Positions 55,201 through 63,600 of a stretch of 64,000 nucleotides of DNA are shown piece after piece. Each line of letters starts with the position of its first letter. The stretch's first letter is position 1. Made by a program: the position numbers and the translations under genes. A model generated the notes under the pieces. It was not told the DNA's origin. It did not search any database and worked only from the letters and a program-made list of their open reading frames with translations. Origin of the DNA: Opitutia bacterium (GTDB taxonomy: Bacteria; Verrucomicrobiota; Verrucomicrobiia; Opitutales; UBA953). The stretch lies in the NCBI GenBank assembly GCA_004558035.1, contig SFEJ01000005.1:22495-86494 (forward strand). Direction: 5' to 3'.

Positions 55201-55725
55201 ATCTTCGCCGCCGGCGACGAGCGCGCGCATCTCGTCGGCGGGCTCGCGAACGTGAGCGGCAGCATGGTCGGGCTTCTCGGCGACCTCGCGGGCGGGCTTT
55301 CCTCGCGCGCGCGCAAGACCGCGAAGGCGCTCAGCCGCCTGCAGCGCGACCTGGCGGATTTCCCGTTCGAGGAGCTCGACATGGAGCTGAGTTCCCGCGC
55401 GGGCGAGCCGATCCGCTGCGAAAAATTTCTGCTGCGCAACGACGTGCTGCGCATTTCGGGAACGGGCGAAATCGACTACGACGGCTCGCGCGCGTTCGGC
55501 GATTCGCCGCTGCGCATCGGCTCGCGGATCGACGTGCGCGACGACCTCGAGGAGCTGCTGCGCACGCTGCGCGTCCTGCGCGGCGAGGGCGACGCCTCCG
55601 CGCGCGACGGCGACGGCTACGCGCGCGGCCCGGAATTCGAGATGGCGGGAACGCTGAACCATTTTTCGCACAACCTGCTCGAAAGCCTCCTCGCCGCCGC
55701 CCCCGCGCTCCTGAAAAAGGAATAG
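52210..55725 (+). CDS. AsmA-like large periplasmic protein
   Basis: 1171 residues. One N-terminal hydrophobic helix (residues 6-27) then a very long beta-rich region of repeated hydrophilic strands, with C-terminal segments such as GREGRVRIFAAGDERAHLVGGLANVSGSM and RCEKFLLRNDVLRISGTGEIDYDG, typical of the AsmA/YhdP C-terminal region. AsmA-like proteins (TamB, YhdP) are thought to form grooves that carry phospholipid between membranes. It follows the lipoprotein by 12 bases. Note that it holds about 21 copies of the GGGAACG core, the highest density in the window. Confidence 0.75.
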   Translation: MAKISRFLLGSAALALVAAGGALFALSRDSVQEKIAVALLRSRGVEASFGSWRSSGFSDFELGDVALRFSGGRELALPRARVRANVPAALFGAAPEADLEAPEGARLRVGDATFALALRRASLSAAAKARSELVGACARADVPDAEPVEFAFAGENRDAQRDFAPLAWLAGTRRARAEIAGVVFESDDAGAWKIASAPGAPCSVSGSGTFDAENFSGKIETDFASEKLRRFGFLREAPRMRGRAALDVSGGGNARAVGFSCDVRFEELAGTFAGVSFLPDASLNARGALAFSSDAFSVRSFFASLSAVAEGVPPVVLAEISLPEAFSVAFADGIRFSAGGEGDALAYVKFNDVPLPLLNPFLARGSRGNAAAVRVESGALAGTLKLIRDGNGDFALAGDEPLRVRDLALSKAGRTLWRGFSASVPARLDARADELALSCAEARLFDDAGTRVGGLSARASRDFRGGATRLEGSVSVEPAAFRRGAFGELFSDVKDRELALRSDFDAEIADGGARVKRFEFALSELGENAATLLSATTDPFEFALGDPFAGLAGKEIALRASAFPLCLLNLLSDGKFRFSGTLDGEIEFVGEKDSVEFSTRKKGMTIRDFAMAEEDGAPLLRGLSLKSDDNFVGVSRDASGSFATAVDLKNARLKGSAGAAVASGDLSLRFAGKKLTSLRGDVSGSLAELPRQPLFAENVAVSAGTFALHGALDASAARAKFSAELRGLRSRETDVEPPRAVTLELAHGEAEVGDDAARLVVETEGAGRSRVLARFSRLDFDRENGVTRFDASVNAPKLYAEDFLALARTFSPPRSEAARAAAVSVAAAGEIAKNAVVPGEAAEPVPAPARPKPSARGVPAKAPAAPWAAFEGRAKFRVGELVVPENVIRGFEGEARSDARRLAISATSRTFFGGTFSLNASLEARERAPFFLAETRAEIRDARLCDAVPALRGKNPPPTEGVFAVDFSSRAEADSPDALPDAFAARARISGREGRVRIFAAGDERAHLVGGLANVSGSMVGLLGDLAGGLSSRARKTAKALSRLQRDLADFPFEELDMELSSRAGEPIRCEKFLLRNDVLRISGTGEIDYDGSRAFGDSPLRIGSRIDVRDDLEELLRTLRVLRGEGDASARDGDGYARGPEFEMAGTLNHFSHNLLESLLAAAPALLKKE

Positions 55726-55768
55726 CGCGCGGGAACACGGCGGGAGCGCGTTCCCGCGAAGCGCGCCC

Positions 55769-56776
55769 TCAGGCGCGGAAGTCGCGGGCGTAGGATTCGG
55801 CGAAGTAGGTCAGAATCAGGTCCGCGCCGGCGCGCCGGATTGCGAGTAGCGATTCGTCGCGGCACGCGCGCAGGTCGAGCCAGCCCAGCCGCGCCGCCGC
55901 CATGATCTGCGAATATTCGCCGGAAACCTGATACGCGGCGACGGGGAGCAGCGTGCTTTCGCGCACGTCGCGCACGACGTCCAGATACGGCCCCGCGGGC
56001 TTGACCATGACCATGTCGGCGTTTTCCGCCTCGTCCGCGAGCGCCTCGCGCATCGCCTCGCGGCGGTTGGCGGGCGCGAGCTGATAGGTCTTTTTCGTGA
56101 GCCCGGAAACTTTGTCCGCCGCGTTCGTCTTGCTGCCGACGGCGTCGCGGAACGGCCCGTAGTAGGCGGACGCGAATTTCGCGGAATAGGCGAGAATGCC
56201 CGTGCGCGTGAGCCCGGCGGCGTCGAGCGTCTCGCGGATCGCGGCGACGCGCCCGTCCATCATGTCGGAAGGCGCGACGAAGTCCGCTCCCGCGCGCGCG
56301 TTTTCGAGCGCCATGCGGCAAAGGATTTCGACGGAGGCGTCGTTGTCCACGTCCGTTCCCGCGGCGTCGAGCACGCCGTCGTGCCCGTGCGTCGTGTAGG
56401 GATCGAGCGCGACGTCAGCGAAGATCACGCATTCGGGAACGGCGGCCTTGATTGCGCGGATCGCGCGGCAGACGAGACAGTCGGGATTCGTCGCCTCGCG
56501 CCCGTCGGGCGATTTCTTCTCTTCGGGCGTCTTCGGGAAAAGCGCGACGCCGAACACGCCGAGCGCGACGAGCTCGCGGCATTTTTCGACGAGTTCGGGA
56601 ATCGGCAGACGCTCGACGCCCGGCATCGATTCGACGGGCTCGCGCGCGTCGCCCTCAACGACGAAGAGCGGCTGGATCAGCTGCGCGGGAACGACGCGCG
56701 TTTCCGCGAGCATCGCGCGCACGGACGCGTTCGCGCGCAGACGGCGCATGCGGAGAGGAATGTTCAGATTTTTCAT
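55769..56776 (-). CDS. hemB: Delta-aminolevulinic acid dehydratase (porphobilinogen synthase)
   Basis: 335 residues from the ATG at 56776. Catalytic lysines are K200 (SAKFASAYYG) and K259 (VMVKPAGPYLD). In the zinc-ligand region it reads DVALDPYTTHGHDGVL, with Asp/Ala in place of the three cysteines, so this is the magnesium-dependent type. It makes porphobilinogen from two ALA molecules. Encoded alone, convergent with the AsmA-like gene. Confidence 0.95.
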   Translation of the reverse strand: MKNLNIPLRMRRLRANASVRAMLAETRVVPAQLIQPLFVVEGDAREPVESMPGVERLPIPELVEKCRELVALGVFGVALFPKTPEEKKSPDGREATNPDCLVCRAIRAIKAAVPECVIFADVALDPYTTHGHDGVLDAAGTDVDNDASVEILCRMALENARAGADFVAPSDMMDGRVAAIRETLDAAGLTRTGILAYSAKFASAYYGPFRDAVGSKTNAADKVSGLTKKTYQLAPANRREAMREALADEAENADMVMVKPAGPYLDVVRDVRESTLLPVAAYQVSGEYSQIMAAARLGWLDLRACRDESLLAIRRAGADLILTYFAESYARDFRA

Positions 56777-56842
56777 GACGCGGAGAATACGCCTTAAACG
56801 AAAAACTTTCAAGCGACGCGGGAACGCGAACGGCTCGATCTT

Positions 56843-56876
56843 CACCACGGAAACTCACGGAAATCTTCACGGAAAA
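56843..56876. repeat. CACGGAA-type repeat
   Basis: CCACGGAAACTCACGG then AAATCTTCACGGAAAA is a near-tandem CACGGAA repeat in the hemB upstream gap. Related to those at 6593-6684 and 16187-16292. Confidence 0.5.
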
Positions 56877-56924
56877 GCGCCGAAACGAAGCGCGGAATTC
56901 CGGGATTTCCCCGCCGTTCCCGCG

Positions 56925-56963
56925 AAAAAAAAAGCGTCCCCGCGCCTCACCGCGCGGGAACGC
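56925..56963 (-). terminator. Terminator of the PEP-CTERM gene
   Basis: Read on the minus strand, GCGTTCCCGCGCG pairs with CGCGGGGACGC (one mismatch) and is followed by nine T. One arm is a perfect motif copy, the other one base off. Confidence 0.75.
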
Positions 56964-57042
56964 CAACACACACTATGAAAAAAATCGAGGAGTCGAAAAA
57001 GTTTAAAAGGTCGAAGAGTAATTGCCTTTTAAGCCCTGAACT

Positions 57043-57900
57043 TTATTTCCGACGACGGCGACGCGTTCCCGCCAGCGCGAGCGCGCCCAAGCCCGCCAAC
57101 AGCCCGAACGCCGACGGCTCGGGAATGGCTTCGATCGTCAAGACATTGCCGATAAAGCTGACGGAAGAAATCGCCGCGCCTTTGAAATAATCTGACACTG
57201 CACCGAGCAACGTATCGTTGTCCATTGAGGAAGTCAGCGTCGTGGAACCAAACGCCAGCGTTCCTGCCGCGATGGAAAGCGTTTCGCCCTCCTTCAGATT
57301 AATCTTAGAATTTTCAGCGAACGAAACGGCTCCCTGCCCCGTGATGGAAGAAAACGCGATGTCGGAGCTGTCGAATTTCAGCGAAGCGTATTGTTGAACG
57401 TCAAGCGTCGGCAACACGATTGACGATCCGGAAAGCACGAGCAGCGAAGAACTGACTTGAGCGTTATTTGTTCCCGTAAGCGTTCCCATAAGCGTAACGG
57501 TCGAGTCCAAGTCCGCCGTCACGATGTTTCCGGAAATGCCGTTTTCCGCAGTCGTGCTCCAAATATGAGTATCGCCTCCGATTGTGACCTGTCCGGCGAC
57601 CGTAGCTTTATCCCCAAGACGCAACGCAGCTGTAATCTCACGATCATAATACGCATCGCCGACACAGCCTGTGCCGTTGAGAATAACGTTGATATCAAAA
57701 GAGGTCGCGACGGTTCCACCACTGCGATTCCACCCCGAAAGGAACACTTGCCCCGTCGAAACAGTGTAAGTATTTCCGGCGACAGAGGTCGCTTGGGTAC
57801 GATCGATTTTCGTTCGAGTTGTTGTGACGTCGATATTTTCCGCGTTCGCGAGAAGCGTTCCCGCGGCGAGGATAGAGGTAATTGCGATGATGTGTTTCAT
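57043..57900 (-). CDS. PEP-CTERM sorting-signal exported protein
   Basis: 285 residues from the ATG at 57900 (an in-frame ATG at 57939 would add 13 residues through the G tract). A signal peptide (MKHIIAITSILAAGTLLANA) precedes a Ser/Thr/Asn/Gly-rich beta-helix-like domain. The C-terminus is a clear PEP-CTERM tail: IPEPSAFGLLAGLGALALAG then RRRRRK. Such proteins are processed by an exosortase and released to the cell surface or matrix; no exosortase is in the window. Base composition is less GC-rich than neighbouring genes. A G10 tract lies between its promoter elements. Confidence 0.88.
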   Translation of the reverse strand: MKHIIAITSILAAGTLLANAENIDVTTTRTKIDRTQATSVAGNTYTVSTGQVFLSGWNRSGGTVATSFDINVILNGTGCVGDAYYDREITAALRLGDKATVAGQVTIGGDTHIWSTTAENGISGNIVTADLDSTVTLMGTLTGTNNAQVSSSLLVLSGSSIVLPTLDVQQYASLKFDSSDIAFSSITGQGAVSFAENSKINLKEGETLSIAAGTLAFGSTTLTSSMDNDTLLGAVSDYFKGAAISSVSFIGNVLTIEAIPEPSAFGLLAGLGALALAGTRRRRRK

Positions 57901-57912
57901 AAGTGGAAGGAA

Positions 57913-57939
57913 CAGTAATGCCCCCCCCCCGTATGTCAA
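57913..57939 (-). promoter_or_regulatory. Promoter of the PEP-CTERM gene with G10 spacer
   Basis: On the minus strand, perfect TTGACA at 57939-57934 is followed by TAC, ten G (57930-57921) and CAT, then TACTGT at 57918-57913, a 16-base spacer. The G10 therefore lies between -35 and -10. The alternative is that the tract is translated from the ATG at 57939 (also overlapping TTGACA). Confidence 0.55.
57921..57930. repeat. Homopolymeric C10/G10 tract
   Basis: Ten C on the plus strand. It is the longest C/G homopolymer noticed in the window and lies 20 bases from the ATG of a surface-type protein, the classic position for slipped-strand phase variation. Confidence 0.9.
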
Positions 57940-58058
57940 ACATCAAGACGCGAATTTTTCTTTAGGACGAAAACTTTTCCCGTTTCGTCCATGCGGCGAA
58001 CGCGTTCCCGAGAGCATATTTTATCGCGCTGCGGCGACGGTCGCGGCGCGGGCGGTTT

Positions 58059-59084
58059 TCAGGCGAGGCCGAGGGCGGCGCGGCGGCGTTCGCGGGAGCG
58101 GAGTTCCGTCGCGAGCATCGCCAGGTTCGGAAGCGTTCCCGCGGCTTCGGCGACGCGCTTCAGGCGGTCCAGCGCCGGGAGCGCGAACGCGCGGTAACGC
58201 GGCTTGCCCATCTTCATCGACAGGAAGAAATACGCGCCGCAGGCCTGCATGAGGCGCTGCGCGGCGGCGCAGAAGAACGTCTTTTTCGCTTCGGGCCTTT
58301 CCGCTTCGGGGACGCCGACGAAGCCGCAGTAGTCTTCGAAGAGCGCGTCGCGTTCGGCGTCGGAGAAATCGACGTAGGGGTCGAAGATCAGCGACGCGGC
58401 GTCGTACCAGCCGGTGCCGACGCGCATGCCCTGAAAGTCGATGAAGCGCGCGCGTCCGTCGCGCCAAAGGACGTTCTGCGACTGGAAATCGCGGTGGACG
58501 AGCTGCGGCGGGAGCGCGAGCAGGCGCGCGGCGAGCCCCGCGAGCTCGTGCTCGAGCTCGACGCGCGCCATGCCGGTGATGCAGAGCCGGTGCGCCTCCT
58601 TGGCGGCGTTGGTCAGGAAGTAGTCGCGCTCCCACTTGTAGTAGGCGGCGTCGAAGCCGTCGCGCATGATCGGGGTTTCGCCGAGCGCGGCGAGCCCTTC
58701 GCGGTGGAGCCGCGCCGCGCCCGCGAGCGCCGAGCGGTAGGCGTCGCGCCAGGCGGGATCGTTCCCGCGGCGGAGCGTCCACAGATCGACGTCGCCGAGG
58801 TCTTCCATGACGAGCACGCGCGCCGCCGCGTCGTGCAGAAAAATCTTCGGCGCGGGAACGCCGACGCGCGCGAGGAAGCCGGCGATTCCGGCGTAGAGCG
58901 CGTTTTCCGCCTTGGAGTCGTCGTACACGCAGACGACGGCGGGCTCGCCGCGGAAGCGCGCGCGGAAGAAGCGCCGCGTACCGCCGCCTTTTTCGATTTC
59001 GGCGTTCCCGTCGGCGAGAACGAGCTCCGCGGCGATTCCCGCGGGCAGGATCGTATCCAAAAATTCCTTCGCTTTTTCGGACAT
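58059..59084 (-). CDS. AmgK-like sugar kinase (APH fold)
   Basis: 341 residues. The kinase catalytic motif is VHRDFQSQNVLW, the metal-binding Asp is in RFIDFQGMRVGTGWYDAASLIFDPY, and the N-lobe shows TRRFFRARF and VLVMEDLGDVDLW. This is the AmgK type, the anomeric kinase of MurNAc/GlcNAc in the peptidoglycan recycling bypass (with MurU); other APH-fold kinases share the motifs. MurU, usually next door, is absent; a GltS symporter lies 15 bases upstream. Assignment is by motif recall. Confidence 0.7.
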   Translation of the reverse strand: MSEKAKEFLDTILPAGIAAELVLADGNAEIEKGGGTRRFFRARFRGEPAVVCVYDDSKAENALYAGIAGFLARVGVPAPKIFLHDAAARVLVMEDLGDVDLWTLRRGNDPAWRDAYRSALAGAARLHREGLAALGETPIMRDGFDAAYYKWERDYFLTNAAKEAHRLCITGMARVELEHELAGLAARLLALPPQLVHRDFQSQNVLWRDGRARFIDFQGMRVGTGWYDAASLIFDPYVDFSDAERDALFEDYCGFVGVPEAERPEAKKTFFCAAAQRLMQACGAYFFLSMKMGKPRYRAFALPALDRLKRVAEAAGTLPNLAMLATELRSRERRRAALGLA

Positions 59085-59099
59085 GGCGCGCGCCTTTCG

Positions 59100-60464
59100 T
59101 CAGATGTATTTCTTCGAGGGGCGCAGGACGAAGCGCCAGAAGAGCAGCCAGAGCACGATCATGCAGACGCTCACCGTCACGACGACGGGAAAGCCCTGCG
59201 TCAGCAGCAGCGGCACGGCGAGCGAAGTCCAGATGCCGCCGCCCATGAAGGGCTCGTGCAGCAGCTGCTTGTAGCCGAACGCCTCGGCGGCGACGGTCTT
59301 CGTCTCCGGATCGACGGTGCGCAGCAGGAGCAGCCCCGTCGCCGTGACGCCGGAGGACTGCCCGTACTCGGCGATCGCGCGCTCGAACCACGCGTTCTTG
59401 AAAAGGCGCGGCGCCAGGAAGAGCACGCCGCTCACGTTCCACGCGACGCCCGCGAGGCAGATGACCGCGAGCGGCATCCAGTTTTCCGCGACGAACTCGA
59501 TGCGGATCGACGCCACCGCGGCGACCACCAGAAAGTCCAGCGCCGTTCCCGCGAGCCGCTGCATCAGCCCGTGGTCGACCAGGTGATCCAGCCGGAAAAA
59601 CCGCAGCGCGTTCTGCACGACGAGCCCGCCGATCATGCACAGCGGGAACAGCGGAAAGCTCTTCAGCACCTTCAGGTCGCGCACCGCCTCGGGCGCGAAG
59701 CCGTCGAGCAGCCCGAGAAATTCCTTGATCCCGTAGCCGACGAGCACGGCGATCCCGACGATCGCGACGTGCAGCGCGAGCGAGTCGATCGAGTCCGCGC
59801 ACACGGTCTGCCTGCCCGCGGAGGGCGATTCGTCCTTCGGATAGACGCCGCGGCGCTCGCTCTCCGTCTGCTCGGAAAACGAGCGGATGTTCTTCACCCA
59901 GCCGAAGCGCACGCCGAGATTGATGAGCCACATGCCGAGCACGACGCCCGCGATCATGCCGACGGTCGCCACGGTGAAGCCGAGGTCCTTGCCCTGCGCC
60001 CAGCCGAGCTCCGCGAACGTGTCCGAAAGCCCCGCGACGGTGCCGTGCCCGCCCTCGAAGCCGACTTCGATCAGCGCCGCGAACGCGGGCCCGACGTCGA
60101 ACAGCGGGTTCAGAATCAGCATCACCACGAGCGCGCCGACCACGTACTGCCCCCACGCGACGATCTGCCCGTAGCAGAGCTGCGGGGCGGAGACGCGCCA
60201 GATCTTTTTGAGCCCCGGCGTGGAGACGCCGAGAAAAAGCGCCGCGAACACGATGTTGATCAGGAACGAGGGAATGTCGCTCCAGCCCGCGTACCAGCCC
60301 GCGGGAACGCGCTCGCCGCCGAAGAACACGACGCACAGCCCCACGACGCCGGCGATGACCGACGAGGGCAGATACAGCCGCTGAAAAAGCGAAAAGCGCA
60401 TCCGCAGAAATTTGCCGATTATCAGAAGCAGGCACAGCCCGCAGAACGATGTCACCGCCGTCAT
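59100..60464 (-). CDS. gltS: Sodium/glutamate symporter family protein (GltS)
   Basis: 454 residues with about ten to twelve membrane helices. The family segments are LYLPSSVIAGVVGL, FEGGHGTVAGLSDTFAELGW (the GGHGT loop) and a second-half counterpart EYGQSSGVTATGLLLLRTVDP. It imports glutamate or related acids with sodium. A longer-than-usual central loop (SEQTESERRGVYPKDESPSAG) is present. It precedes the AmgK-like gene in a two-gene unit. Confidence 0.88.
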   Translation of the reverse strand: MTAVTSFCGLCLLLIIGKFLRMRFSLFQRLYLPSSVIAGVVGLCVVFFGGERVPAGWYAGWSDIPSFLINIVFAALFLGVSTPGLKKIWRVSAPQLCYGQIVAWGQYVVGALVVMLILNPLFDVGPAFAALIEVGFEGGHGTVAGLSDTFAELGWAQGKDLGFTVATVGMIAGVVLGMWLINLGVRFGWVKNIRSFSEQTESERRGVYPKDESPSAGRQTVCADSIDSLALHVAIVGIAVLVGYGIKEFLGLLDGFAPEAVRDLKVLKSFPLFPLCMIGGLVVQNALRFFRLDHLVDHGLMQRLAGTALDFLVVAAVASIRIEFVAENWMPLAVICLAGVAWNVSGVLFLAPRLFKNAWFERAIAEYGQSSGVTATGLLLLRTVDPETKTVAAEAFGYKQLLHEPFMGGGIWTSLAVPLLLTQGFPVVVTVSVCMIVLWLLFWRFVLRPSKKYI

Positions 60465-60577
60465 GTGATTTTAATTACGTTGTCGTGAATGATGTTGTTC
60501 GCCGTGGAAAGTCTCCAAGTTTCCGCCGCCGCGCCCGCGGGCGCAAGCGCAAAGGGCGCGGGAACGCAAAGGCACGC

Positions 60578-60591
60578 CGTTCCCGGGAACG
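60578..60591. repeat. Perfect palindrome of two recurring words
   Basis: CGTTCCCGGGAACG is a 14-base perfect palindrome, formed by two copies of the GGGAACG core facing each other, in the 144-base gap between gltS and hsdR. Confidence 0.85.
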
Positions 60592-60608
60592 TGAAACCCG
60601 GTGCCGCG

Positions 60609-63600
60609 TCACTCCTTCCGCTTCGCGTCTTCTCGCCGGTTGCGCAGGTCGGCGTAGAGCGCCGCGCCCATCTCCGCCATCACGTGCCTGTAAAAATCCG
60701 CGTTTTCAAAAAGCTTGGCGAAAGCGTCCATTCGTCGATTGTAGCACTCGTTCGCCACCTTGTTGAATTCCGCCGGGAAAAGATTCTTCGCGAACATCTC
60801 CGGAGTCGAAGCCTTCGCGAGCTTCGAAAGCTTCTTCTGGCGCGCCTGCAGCCGATCGAATATCTCTTCGACGATGACGCGGTCCGCCTCCGAAAAATCG
60901 CCCTGATACATCAGATTGATCTTGTCGATGATGTTCTTGAGCGTGTCGAAAGTCCGCGTCGGCTTCGCGGGCTTTCTCCGCGGAGCCTCCGGCGGGAACG
61001 TCTTGTCCGCCTTTTCCGGCGCGAGCGCGATCGCGCCGCTGAACGTTTCCGTCAGCTTGTTGTTGACGAGCGCGATCTTGTCGCCGAGGACGATCTTCTC
61101 GTGAGCGCTTTTCGGCAGAAAGCGATAAAAGATTTCCGCGAAAATGTAGCTCTTGTGGAGCTCCGCGTCGAACGTGCGCACGATCTGCGTGACGTAGGCA
61201 TAAAAGCGGCAGAAATTCTTGATCAGCGCACGCGCCTTGAACCTGTTTTCCTCCGAGAGCCGATTATAGGCGGAAGTCGCGGGAACGAGCGCGCTCGAGA
61301 TTTTTCCCAGAGCGGTCCGGCTCTGTTCGGCGGCGGAATAGACGGCATAGACTTTGTCTTCGTCCTCCCGCGACCAGAGACGCATTTTTTCCAGCTCCGC
61401 CCAAAACGTGTACACGTCGTTCACGTCGATCGCCTTTTCCAAAAACGTGTCCTCGTAAAACGGCTTGAACGCGCGGGCGATGTCCTCGTTCGAGTTCGCG
61501 AAATCGAAGACGTAAGTGTCGATTTTGCCCGGGCACTGCCGATTCAGCCGGGAGAGCGTCTGAACTGCCTTCACGCCGGACAGCTTCTTGTCCACGAACA
61601 TCGTGTGCAGCAGCGGCTCGTCGAAGCCCGTCTGGTATTTTTCCGCGACGATCAGCAGGTTGAACATCTCGCTTCCGAAATACAGCGGCAGCTGCGCTTC
61701 GGAAATCCTCAGCGTTCCCGCAGAGTTCAGCTCCGGCTCCGTCCATTCCTTGCCGTCGTATTTCACTTTTCCCGAAAACGCGACGAGCGGCCTCACGTCC
61801 GCATAACCGCGCTCGGCGCAGTATTTCTTTATCGCGAAAAAATACCGGACCGCGTGCGCGCGCGACGGGGACACGATCATCGCCTTCGCCCTGCCGCCGA
61901 TCCTGTTCAGCGTAATCTCGCGGAACTTCTCCGTCATGATCGCCGCCTTCTGATCGATCACGAAACCGTGCCCGTCGTGATAGGCCCTGATTGCCTTCGT
62001 CGCCGGCGGCTCCTCGTATTCGGGATTGTCTTCGCTGATTTTGCCGATTTCGTAGGACGTCTCGTAAGTCGTGTAAAACCTCAGCACGTCCTCGATGAAG
62101 CCTTCGTCGATCGCCTGCCGCATCGAGTAATGGTGAAACGCGTCGAAAGAGCCGTCCCCGCGCTTCTCGCCGAAAATCTCCAGCGTCTTCGGCTTCGGCG
62201 TTGCCGTGAACGCGTAGAACGAAAGATTCGCGTGCTGCCCCTGCGAAAGCAGCGTTTCCGAGAGCACGTCCATTTCGTCCTTGAGCGCCGCTTCCTCCTT
62301 GCCCTCGAGTTCCGCCCACTCCTTCAGCGCGCTTTCCGTGTCCGCGAGCGCCGTCTTCAGCTTCTGCGCGCTCTTGCCCGTTTGGGAGCTGTGCGCCTCG
62401 TCGACGATGACCGCGAAGTTCTTCCCCGCATGCGCGTCGATCTCCCTATAGACGAGCGGAAAGCGGTGAAGCGTCGTGATGACGATCCGCTTCCCGTCGT
62501 TGATCGCGTCACGGAGCTTGGAGGAATTGTCCTTGTCCGTCACCGTTTCGATCTGACCGGCGCTGTGCTCGAAGCTCAGAATCGTCTCCCGCAGCTGCGC
62601 GTTCAGAACGCGCCTGTCCGTCACGACGAACACCGTCCGAAAGACGCTCTCCCGCGACGCGTCGTGCAGCGACGCGAGCCGATACGTCAGCCACGCGATC
62701 GAGTTCGATTTTCCGCTCCCCGCCGAATGCTGGATCAGATAGTTCTTGCCCGCGCCGCGTTCCCGCGTGTCCGCGACCAGCTTTTCCACGACGTCCAGCT
62801 GATGATAGCGCGGGAAGATCAGCTTCGTCGAAGCCTTCTTGACCTGCCGTCCGTTCTCGAGCGCGAGCGTCTCCGTCGTCTGCAGCGAAACATAATGCTG
62901 CAGCAGCGCCAGCAGATTTTCGCGCCGCAGCACGCGTTCCCACAGATACGCCGTCGGATAGCCGTCCGGATTTTCCGGATTCCCGCCGTCGCCCACGTTC
63001 CCGGCTCCGTTGCTCCCCTGGTTGAACGGCAGAAAGCGCGTCCGCGCCCCGTCGAGCCGGGTCGTCATCACCACGTCGCGCAAGTCCGCCCCGAAGCAGA
63101 CGAGAACGCGCTTGTTGAAATTGAAGATCAGCTCCCGCGGGTCGCGGTCTTCCCGGTATTGCCGCATCGAATCCGCCGTCGATTGCCCCTTGAGCTGATT
63201 CTTCAGCTCGAGCGCGACCACGGGAACACCGTTCAGCGAAAGCACCATGTCGATCGAATTTTCGTTGCTCGTCGAATAATGGAACTGCCGCCGCTCCGTC
63301 AAAATGTTCGCCTCGTATTTTTCGACCAGCTCCGCGTTCAGATCCGACGCGGGCGCGAAATAGCAGAACCGCAGCGCGATCCCGCGATCCTTCACGCCGT
63401 TGCGCAGCACGTGAATCAGACCATGCTCGTCCACGTTGCGCTGAAACGTCTTGTAGAGCTGCGCCTCCGCGTCGTTCCCGTAAACCCGGCAAAAACGCGC
63501 CCAAGCCTTCGGCTGCGTCTTCCCGATGAACGCCAGCATCACCGACATGTCGATCGCGCGCGCCTTGTCGTAAGTTTCCCGGCAGCCCTTGGCGTAGCCG

